Source: Gimesia aquarii
Lineage (GTDB): Bacteria; Planctomycetota; Planctomycetia; Planctomycetales; Planctomycetaceae
Direction: 5' to 3'
Assembly (NCBI RefSeq): GCF_007748175.1
Contig: NZ_CP037422.1
Location: 5,224,334-5,288,333 of the forward strand
DNA: 64,000 nucleotides
Positions 56,958 through 64,000 of this stretch are shown piece by piece; within the stretch, counting starts at the first letter, position 1, and each line of letters begins with the position of its first letter. The translations under genes were made by a program, and so were the position numbers. Under the pieces are notes generated by a model that did not search any database, was not told where the DNA came from, and saw only the letters and a list, made by a program, of their open reading frames with translations.

Positions 56958-58556
56958 TTAGCGATTGGGAGCTCGCTCTTGAAGCTGTCTTAAATCCTGG
57001 ATCTCTGTTTTAAAATCGATGATTCCGGTTGGATCCAGAAATCGGTCAATTCGAGAAGCTGTGTCTCTGCATAAGCTGGCAATTCGGGATTGTGCGGCTC
57101 TGTTGTTCTGTTTCTGAGCCGCTTCTATGGCAGACACTCGAACAACATTCAGCTTTTCCTGGAAAATTTGTTTGGGTGAGATTTCGCTTTCCAGTTTTCT
57201 GATGCCTGTATCGACTTTAGTCCATTCATTATTTCTGGCCCACTTGCGAATGCGCGCCATTTTCATAGAAAGAGAGGCAACCGCCTCTATCAGTTCGCCA
57301 TTCAAAACTGCCAACTCTCCTTCCACGTTTAATCGAATCCTGTCATCGGGAACTTGGATCGAAACATCGCGGTCGATGCCGGGAATATAAGGTACATTGG
57401 CAACAAGTGCTTTGCCGCTACGAACGTAAAGCCAGACCAATGGTTGTTTTGGATCCGTTTGGAGTGTGATTTTTCCACTGCGATTTGTTAAATATTGTTC
57501 GGTTATATAATCCAAAGGTTTTGTAACTGGCTTTTTCGTTTGTTCTTTTTGTTTTTTGGCTGCGATTTGCCGCTGTCTCACCTCCTGAGGATTCAAAGGA
57601 GAGAGTTGTACCCTCATGCCTGCGTAAGATTGTGTGGATTTACCACGGGGAATCAAAGCGAGATTCGTTTGTGGATATTCTGGCTTCACTCGTATGGCAA
57701 GCGTTTCGACTCTTCGCCGACTTCCACTGAGAATTCCGCGCAGTCCTGAAGAAAGGGAGCAGGTTGCGTACTTGCGATTCATTTCTTCCAAAATGAGATA
57801 AGTCCAGGGAATAAACTGAATGTTTTTGACTTCTCGATTTCGATTTAAATATCGAAAGAAAGGTGTGAAATAGACGTCTTTCTCTGACATTCCTAATATG
57901 GGGTCTGGCGTCAAGTATTGACTCGCTTGTTCGCTCACTGTGACCTGATTTTCGATGACAGATTCAATTGAGACAACAGGTGAGAATACGTTGAGTAGCG
58001 AATGAAAAATCGTATCACTGAGAAAAGATTTTTCAAATGTGTTCTCAATTGAGACAGGCCCTAGTCTTTGCGAGAGAGAATCAAACTCTCTTCCGGAAAT
58101 CTGATAGCCAATTCCCTTTGGTTCAATCGCAATCAGAAACAACTTATCAAAGGGAAAATCAGGATAACGATTCAAAATGGCAACTGGTTCTAAGCGTTGC
58201 AGGCCTTCACTTGAAGAAAGTGCCAGCCAGTTATTTTGATAGATTCCAATTGCAGTTTTTGAATTCGTTTGATCTGTAGCATTATTATTGAGTTTCCACT
58301 TTTCACCCACCGATCGTTCTATGATCTGTGCTAATTGGCTTTGGATTCGCAGGCGATCAGAAGACGTCAGGTTTGCTTTTGGTTCATAGGAAATATCAAT
58401 TCTGACTCGATATGGTCTGAGGCTGATATGCTGGGGCTCAATTGATTGGGGTGATGCCTTTTCTATTTGTGCAAAAGTATTCCAGTTCGGGAAGAGAGCG
58501 AATCCCCAACAGAAAAATATACACTGAATCAATTTTGCACGATCAGATGAAAACAT
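56958..58556 (-). CDS. Secreted planctomycete hypothetical protein
   Basis: The 532-residue protein has an N-terminal signal-like helix (IQCIFFCWGFALFPNW, cut near TFAQIEK). The body has no known domain; visible blocks are LRPYRVRIDISYEPKANLTS, YITEQYLTNRSGKITLQTDP, VPYIPGIDRDVSIQVPDDRI and a helical end. It follows the solute-binding protein gene by 41 bases, so the three genes from the right edge to here form an operon. It may work with them outside the cytoplasm. Confidence 0.6.
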   Translation of the reverse strand: MFSSDRAKLIQCIFFCWGFALFPNWNTFAQIEKASPQSIEPQHISLRPYRVRIDISYEPKANLTSSDRLRIQSQLAQIIERSVGEKWKLNNNATDQTNSKTAIGIYQNNWLALSSSEGLQRLEPVAILNRYPDFPFDKLFLIAIEPKGIGYQISGREFDSLSQRLGPVSIENTFEKSFLSDTIFHSLLNVFSPVVSIESVIENQVTVSEQASQYLTPDPILGMSEKDVYFTPFFRYLNRNREVKNIQFIPWTYLILEEMNRKYATCSLSSGLRGILSGSRRRVETLAIRVKPEYPQTNLALIPRGKSTQSYAGMRVQLSPLNPQEVRQRQIAAKKQKEQTKKPVTKPLDYITEQYLTNRSGKITLQTDPKQPLVWLYVRSGKALVANVPYIPGIDRDVSIQVPDDRIRLNVEGELAVLNGELIEAVASLSMKMARIRKWARNNEWTKVDTGIRKLESEISPKQIFQEKLNVVRVSAIEAAQKQNNRAAQSRIASLCRDTASRIDRFLDPTGIIDFKTEIQDLRQLQERAPNR

Positions 58557-58597
58557 GAGTTTACCAAAACGAAATCGATTTTTAATCTAAGTCAAAA

Positions 58598-61132
58598 CTA
58601 TTTTTGTGTGAATGCATCTACATTTGGAAAAACAGGGGTTACAACCCACTGTTCTACATTGTCGTAAAAATTAAGAGGACGATCTGCATAACCCTTTATG
58701 TTCGTCCGAAATACATGAAACTGGTCGATTTCCCATAATGGGACAATATGAGCCATTGAATATAATTGCAGCTGCAACCTTTTGATGAGTGCCGTGGCCG
58801 TTTCCCAGTCGGTTGCTTCATCCAGTTCGATCAATTTTAATCTCAGCCAGTCAGGAAAAATTTCGAGAGAGTCAATTTGGGCTCCCTTTCCTACGGTGAG
58901 AAATGGCCAGAGCTCCATAACTGGTTCTGTCATGGTGACAGTTCGATAGGCGATGTCCCAATTCAAACTTTTCTTCTCAGCTTCAACTGGTGTATTGGGA
59001 ATGAGTGTGACTCTCACACCAATTTGTGACCAGGCGTTGATTAATTCCTTCGCTGCTTCCTGCGCTTCCGGATTCGGATCACAGAGCATATGCAGTGTTG
59101 GGATATTTCCTCCCAGTTTCTTTTGGGATGCGACAGCCAACGCAACTGCTAAAGGAAAATTATACTCACGTTGAGGAACTTGCTGGTTATAAGCTTGTAG
59201 CCCTGTGTAATAAGGAGCGGTGATCAAGCGACCGTTCAAGAGTTGAGATTGATGCAACAGGGTGTCCGTCAAAATTTTCCTGCGATTGATTGCATAGGCG
59301 AGTGCTCTGCGTAGCTCAATGATTTTGAGTGGCTTACTTTCCGGGTTGAATTGCAAAACATGTGATAAAGGGATTGCACTCTGGACGACGTTAAATTCTT
59401 CCTGTTCTTGAAAATAAGAGACCAGTTTAGCTGGAAGAAACGGGAGTACAGACACTTCTCCCAGTAATAACGCCTGAAATGACTTTTCAAAATTAGGATA
59501 GCGAATTTCATTGATCTGAGCCACATTATAATCGCGTAATCCGGTTGGCTCAGGAACAGCACGAACATAACGTACCTGGTTCGGTGTTTGTTCATCTACG
59601 ATAAAACGATTAGAAACAAAGATCTCAGGTTGCTTGGGGTTGCGTGCATTTTCTGAATTGATATCGGTTGATACTGTCTCCCAGAGTGGTTTGGCTTCTA
59701 TGGGAAGCGTTAATAACCTTTCTGTCCGTAAAGGGACTCGATCAAAAAAGATACTAAAGGTAAAGGGACTGGTCGCTGTGATTGATTGAACATAGCTGTC
59801 GAATCGTTCGTCATATTGACTGTTTCCCGGGGTGATTTTCTTTCGGAGGAACTCAGTGATATCAGCAGCCATCATGGTGGGATGCGATTCCCAGGATGCA
59901 TACGATTGTCTCAAAATAAAGTCCGCACGGCGCCCCAGATCTGTCGGATCCCACTGTTCAAAGAATCGACTTTGATATTGTGGAGTTTGATTGATACGAG
60001 CGACTTCAAATAAGGGGATTTGTGTTAACTTCCGATGTCGGCGCGTCGAGTTTCGTTCCAGAAAGAACGGCGTTTTATCGAAAGCTGTCTCGAGAACGCC
60101 GACATTGATGACGGGATAACGGTTATGGTAACGTAATAGCGATTCACGCAAGCGAGGATTGATTGGCCAGACAATGGAAGCATCCATCGCCGATTGAATC
60201 GCACTTTGATAATCGTTCTGTTTTGCTTGCTGATCCGCATTGTTCAGAATTGTATTCGAGCGGGCCAGTAAGGATTCCTCCCAGGTCGCAATAACTTTTT
60301 GCCGGGGAAACATGCTTCCCAGTCGTTTCAAAAAAAAGTGGGCTTTCCGGAAATGCTCTTCCTTTACCGATTGCTTGATCAAAACGTCAATCACTTCACC
60401 GGCGAGCTGACTTAAGCCGGGGTATTCAGGTGACCGACGATGCAGATCTTCAATAAACGCGATTGCGATTTCAAATTGTTTTAGTTTTTGCTTATCTTTT
60501 GCTTCCAGGAAAAGTAGTCTTTGTTGTCGTTGGTTAAACCCAGGCCAGTCGCGATGTTTTCGGTCCAGAACTAAAAGTAATTCAAATGCCAGACGTAATT
60601 GGTTGGATTTTAGTAATTCATCAATTCGCATTAAGATTTGATCTTCATGATGAACGACCTGTTTAACACTTTTTCTCTGGATTTGATACTCAGGGTTTTC
60701 TTTCTCATCAACCAGTGTCAATTGGATGAAATTGAATGCGGCTCGCATTTTTCGTTGCTCATCAATTTCTGCTTTGCTTTTGGGTTTGGGCCAGCTATAG
60801 CTTTCTTTGAGTGCTAAATCGAGTTGTTGCAGAGTATTAGGACGCGGGTAGATCGGTTCTACGATGAGAACACGATCGTTTTCCAAGACGACCCAGTCTA
60901 CAGGTGGTTTTTTCAACAGATCATTCATAGAAGGAACTTGCATTTCTTCTATTTTAGGTAAAAGTGTAACTTCCTCTTCTTCGGTTTGTGTTGAATCTGT
61001 TTTAGTAGGATCAGACTTTGTCGGTTTGTCTGACTGATTCTCTTTTTGGGCCAAAACTGAAGTTGATCCCGACAAAACGAGAACCAATACCAGAATACTA
61101 AAACAGAGACTTCTGTTTGTTAGATTACTCAT
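58598..61132 (-). CDS. Secreted protein with family 5 solute-binding domain
   Basis: The 844-residue protein has a signal peptide (FSILVLVLVLSGSTSVLAQ), a helical TPR-like N-terminal part (about 150-330) and a C-terminal substrate-binding domain of the oligopeptide-type (SBP_bac_5). The latter has LRRALAYAINRRKILTDTLL, HMLCDPNPEAQEAAKELINA, WSQIGVRVTLIPN and WEIDQFHVFRTNIKGY. Typical members bring peptides to an ABC importer, but no permease or ATPase gene lies here, and the long N-terminal part is unusual. The start overlaps the upstream gene by four bases (ATGA). Confidence 0.75.
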   Translation of the reverse strand: MSNLTNRSLCFSILVLVLVLSGSTSVLAQKENQSDKPTKSDPTKTDSTQTEEEEVTLLPKIEEMQVPSMNDLLKKPPVDWVVLENDRVLIVEPIYPRPNTLQQLDLALKESYSWPKPKSKAEIDEQRKMRAAFNFIQLTLVDEKENPEYQIQRKSVKQVVHHEDQILMRIDELLKSNQLRLAFELLLVLDRKHRDWPGFNQRQQRLLFLEAKDKQKLKQFEIAIAFIEDLHRRSPEYPGLSQLAGEVIDVLIKQSVKEEHFRKAHFFLKRLGSMFPRQKVIATWEESLLARSNTILNNADQQAKQNDYQSAIQSAMDASIVWPINPRLRESLLRYHNRYPVINVGVLETAFDKTPFFLERNSTRRHRKLTQIPLFEVARINQTPQYQSRFFEQWDPTDLGRRADFILRQSYASWESHPTMMAADITEFLRKKITPGNSQYDERFDSYVQSITATSPFTFSIFFDRVPLRTERLLTLPIEAKPLWETVSTDINSENARNPKQPEIFVSNRFIVDEQTPNQVRYVRAVPEPTGLRDYNVAQINEIRYPNFEKSFQALLLGEVSVLPFLPAKLVSYFQEQEEFNVVQSAIPLSHVLQFNPESKPLKIIELRRALAYAINRRKILTDTLLHQSQLLNGRLITAPYYTGLQAYNQQVPQREYNFPLAVALAVASQKKLGGNIPTLHMLCDPNPEAQEAAKELINAWSQIGVRVTLIPNTPVEAEKKSLNWDIAYRTVTMTEPVMELWPFLTVGKGAQIDSLEIFPDWLRLKLIELDEATDWETATALIKRLQLQLYSMAHIVPLWEIDQFHVFRTNIKGYADRPLNFYDNVEQWVVTPVFPNVDAFTQK

Positions 61133-64000
61133 AGCGAAGCCTGTCCTTTCTGCTGCAGGACCTGGTCGATCCGATAAAGGCTTCCATCCACAGTTGGTAC
61201 CAGCATTATCTGATCCAGATTCACAGTGGCTCCACTCGTGGGGAGTGGGGTGTTAAATTCTGTTTGAATTTTTCCAGTTTTGGCTTCGACTGTGATTAAT
61301 GTGCCGTTGCGCAGCGTTAGTAAGATTTGATCCGCATACATGGAAGGTTGACCTGTGAGGGATGAATCCGACAATTTTAAGTCCCACCGTTTTTGCAGAC
61401 CGTTACTAATGTCAAAGCAGCTTAAATTTTGCTTCGACTCTACAAACAAGAGATCTTTCGTAATCCAGAGATCATTGGCAGCCGGTGATGCTAATTGGAG
61501 TTTTTCTTTTGGTTGACCAGTCTTGGCATCGAGTAACTGTAGCTGTCCAGACGCATCTGATATGGCTATGAAATTATTACTTATTCCTGCATTAAAATCG
61601 ATGGGTTGTTTGTTGTCTGTCATTGATACAACAGCGAGGTGACGTGCCGGAGTTGTGCGATATTGTAATGTGAAAATCTGGCCGCTGGATGTTAACGCGA
61701 TACATTGATCTTTCGAAATGGGAATGAGTTGTTTCCAATTGATTTTTGCATCAACATCATCTGGCAGAACAAAATCTTGTACGGTGTTTAAACCTCGTCC
61801 TTTGCGGTATACCGAGATTTTTTTATGGAATGGAAGTGCAATTCCATCACCGATTAGAATCGGCAGGGTATCTAAAGGTGCTTTTAATGGTATTGTTTGT
61901 TCCAGTTGTCCAAATGAATTGAGAATCCAGAGCGTTGGTTCCGGGGAGCCGCAGTAGACAGCAATTTTACCATCAGACAGTTGGGTCGTTTTCAGTGGTT
62001 CAGTCAGCCCTTCGGGGAGTTTGAGCTGGGTGATGGTTCTCTCTTTGAATTTCGAGGCACTCGGTTCAAAATCTTTATCGCGGATTCGAAAAATATCTCC
62101 ATCAGAAGTGACGCAAACGAGCCCGCTATCTCCAGCGGAGTACGTTGCCAGAATGTCTGTGCCCAGAATTGATTTCCAGGAACTACTCATTTCATCCCGA
62201 TTTGCGATCGTAAAAATGACCGAGTTTGAGGAAAGCAGTCGCCGGGCAAGATACAGATTATTGCCAATCAACTGCATCGGCTGTGCTCCCAGGCCATCGG
62301 CAATTTTTTTCTTGTCTAATTTGATACCGGAATTCAGAAGCGTAAACTTGCGTAATGCAGAACTGCTCATCCAAAGTTGTCCACCGGAACCGGCCGACAG
62401 ATAGATTTGGCATGAAAGTGGATCTTGTAACTGATAGGAGGCAATTTCAGTCAGTTTTCTTTTACCTTCCTCATCGGTCACAGTGAAAGCCGTAATGCGT
62501 TCTGGAACAGTGGGGAAAAATAACTGTTTGCCACGCAGCACAGGTGGGCTTTGCACATGACCTTTAATTCGGTATTGCTCCAGTTCGTTGAGTGAAGCAT
62601 TCTCACCATTCCCATCCAGCACATGCAGTAGTGCCGAGTCTGCACGGTCATTCTCACATACCAGCAGTAGTTTTCCCATAGGAATAATAGGGATCTGTAT
62701 CGTGCCCGGTCGATGACCGAGTGCCGTGACGCGTTTACATTCAAAAGGACGCAATGAAACAAGATAAACGACTGCTTCATGTCCCGCGACAGCGACGGCT
62801 TGTTCTCCGTAGACCAGCCCGGGTGCACCGATTAATGGCTGTGCGAACTTAATTTGCGAAACGAGATTACCACTGAGTAAATCGAGACTGAGCAAATCAC
62901 CCGAGTCACATGAAACGACAATGAGCCCTTGATGAATCAATGGGTGCCCCGTCGGTCGAGAGGGCATTGCCTGACGCCAGATCAATTTTCCATTCTTTTG
63001 TGAGACACAAATCAGTTCCTGATGCCTCGAATCATAGAGGAGTAATGCAGGTTCGGCTCCTGTGACAGTCAACGGAGTGAAGGGAGCATCAAGGCCAATC
63101 GGACGTTGCCAGATAGGATCTCCTGTAATGGAATCAATCCCAAAGCAACTACCATTGGCCAATGCGAATACGTTTCGTCCATCCGAAATCGCATTGGAGC
63201 GAGAGCGAGTATGCAGTGCCAACGTAACGACTTGCGGAAATGTTTCAGGGTATTCTTCATTCGAAGCGGCAACAGGTTCGTTATTTATTTTGATGAGACC
63301 TTTTTCGACTTCGAGAATTTGATCAAGTACGGTCGACATCTTGCGATCATTGTTATAATACGGATAGCGATCCAGTAGATGCCGTCTGCGTTTCAATGCT
63401 TTTAATGTCTTTTTTTGTTTGATGGCTTCTTCAATTTCCAAGACTGCGACATCAAATACCTCTTTCCTCAGAATTTCGGCCTCTGCTTTTTCATAACCGG
63501 CTTTGATTTTCGCTAAAGTTTCAGTTGGAGGTACATCTTGAGGGCTATATCGAGTCAGTATCTTCTCGGCATTCTTTGATACCACTAACAAATCGCGATC
63601 TTTCGTTCGGCTGGCTGTTTCTACAGATCCGAGTGCAATTCGCTGTCCATAATCGGCTATGATTGGGTGCTGACTTTTGAAGTCAGAGTCATCTCTATGT
63701 TTTTTGATAAATTGATCGGTCGCCTCCAATCCTGATTTCCAGGCCGGTGTTGATCCCGAAATTTCCTTCTCTACTAATGACTTGCTGAGGAGGATGCGTG
63801 CTTCATCGACATAATCGCTTTTGCTATAATTTTCCTGGAATTTTTCGAAGAGCTGTATCGCCTGGGAATATTTTCCCGCTTCCATTTCCTGGACTGCTGC
63901 GTCAAAGTGTCGTTTGGCAGTATCACGCCCAATAATGAACCAGAAGGTCAGGGCTGTGAGCGCTAAAAGAATACCGCCGCCGGTAAGTGAGAGGACCAGC
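61129..64000 (-). CDS. Membrane-anchored PQQ-type beta-propeller protein (partial, runs off right edge)
   Basis: The frame is open from 61129 to the window end. The far end encodes a membrane helix (GGGILLALTALTFWFIIGRD) followed by a TPR-like helical stretch (FDAAVQEMEAGKYSQAIQLF) and then a WD/PQQ-like propeller (SITGDPIWQRPIGLDAPFTP, LICVSQKNGKLIWRQAMPSR, LQLLDAKTGQPKEKLQL, ITVEAKTGKIQTEFNTP). The ATG at 63885 is not the true start, since the same frame continues upstream. It is the first visible gene of the three-gene set; N-terminal part lies outside, possibly a longer sensor or kinase-like protein. Confidence 0.75.
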   Translation of the reverse strand, partial: LVLSLTGGGILLALTALTFWFIIGRDTAKRHFDAAVQEMEAGKYSQAIQLFEKFQENYSKSDYVDEARILLSKSLVEKEISGSTPAWKSGLEATDQFIKKHRDDSDFKSQHPIIADYGQRIALGSVETASRTKDRDLLVVSKNAEKILTRYSPQDVPPTETLAKIKAGYEKAEAEILRKEVFDVAVLEIEEAIKQKKTLKALKRRRHLLDRYPYYNNDRKMSTVLDQILEVEKGLIKINNEPVAASNEEYPETFPQVVTLALHTRSRSNAISDGRNVFALANGSCFGIDSITGDPIWQRPIGLDAPFTPLTVTGAEPALLLYDSRHQELICVSQKNGKLIWRQAMPSRPTGHPLIHQGLIVVSCDSGDLLSLDLLSGNLVSQIKFAQPLIGAPGLVYGEQAVAVAGHEAVVYLVSLRPFECKRVTALGHRPGTIQIPIIPMGKLLLVCENDRADSALLHVLDGNGENASLNELEQYRIKGHVQSPPVLRGKQLFFPTVPERITAFTVTDEEGKRKLTEIASYQLQDPLSCQIYLSAGSGGQLWMSSSALRKFTLLNSGIKLDKKKIADGLGAQPMQLIGNNLYLARRLLSSNSVIFTIANRDEMSSSWKSILGTDILATYSAGDSGLVCVTSDGDIFRIRDKDFEPSASKFKERTITQLKLPEGLTEPLKTTQLSDGKIAVYCGSPEPTLWILNSFGQLEQTIPLKAPLDTLPILIGDGIALPFHKKISVYRKGRGLNTVQDFVLPDDVDAKINWKQLIPISKDQCIALTSSGQIFTLQYRTTPARHLAVVSMTDNKQPIDFNAGISNNFIAISDASGQLQLLDAKTGQPKEKLQLASPAANDLWITKDLLFVESKQNLSCFDISNGLQKRWDLKLSDSSLTGQPSMYADQILLTLRNGTLITVEAKTGKIQTEFNTPLPTSGATVNLDQIMLVPTVDGSLYRIDQVLQQKGQASL

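Overview
The window looks like a chromosomal stretch from a planctomycete, most likely of the Gimesia/Planctomyces type. This rests on gene content: a DUF1501 protein end, an N-type (alternate) F1F0-ATPase operon, a Tat-exported sugar isomerase-like protein, csrA, long glycosyltransferase/TPR fusions and a giant YD-repeat protein. It is an inference from families, not from a marker gene.

Layout. (1) 1-4.7 kb: the end of a DUF1501 gene, a secreted serine hydrolase of the beta-lactamase class C fold, and a phosphoenolpyruvate synthase with a small hemerythrin-like protein behind it. (2) 5.1-12.5 kb, plus strand: a complete nine-gene N-ATPase operon atpDCQRBEFAG followed by a double-CBS protein. 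(3) 12.5-23.4 kb, minus strand: an unbroken 12-gene operon for a group 3b-type NAD(P)-linked [NiFe] hydrogenase. Its order is a cNMP-domain protein, hydB, hydG, hydD, hydA, a maturation protease, then hypA, hypB, hypF, hypC, hypD and hypE. The ATPase and hydrogenase operons converge, so ion pumping and H2/NAD(P)H redox sit side by side. (4) 23.8-47.3 kb, almost all minus strand: an accessory surface/glycan island. It holds decayed tandem copies of a small membrane protein, a glycosyltransferase-like protein, two methyltransferases, a sulfotransferase-like protein, a 1772-residue cysteine-rich YD-repeat (RHS) protein with a lipoprotein after it, three large multidomain glycosyltransferases, and a scattered family of small cysteine-containing proteins that share the start MPNSNPAC. 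Several of these small genes are truncated, frameshifted or fused, so the island is being remodelled. (5) 48.0-49.7 kb: debris of a mobile element (half a tRNA-Arg, a frameshifted DUF6876 gene, an ImmA/IrrE-type peptidase gene with a stop codon and a lost catalytic Glu), then an intact tRNA-Lys with its terminator. (6) 50-64 kb: housekeeping and peripheral metabolism: a ketoglutarate-semialdehyde-type dehydrogenase, a halogenase-like flavoprotein, HtpG, a Tat-exported sugar isomerase-like protein, CsrA, and a three-gene set of secreted or membrane-anchored proteins (hypothetical, family 5 solute-binding protein, PQQ-type beta-propeller) that runs off the right edge.

The best candidate for an undescribed system is region 4. 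Proteins of different body types carry the same short N-terminal leader and similar ribosome-binding leaders, lie between a YD-repeat giant that also starts with a short Cys-rich segment and no Sec signal, and are surrounded by glycan-modifying enzymes. Its function cannot be read from sequence alone.
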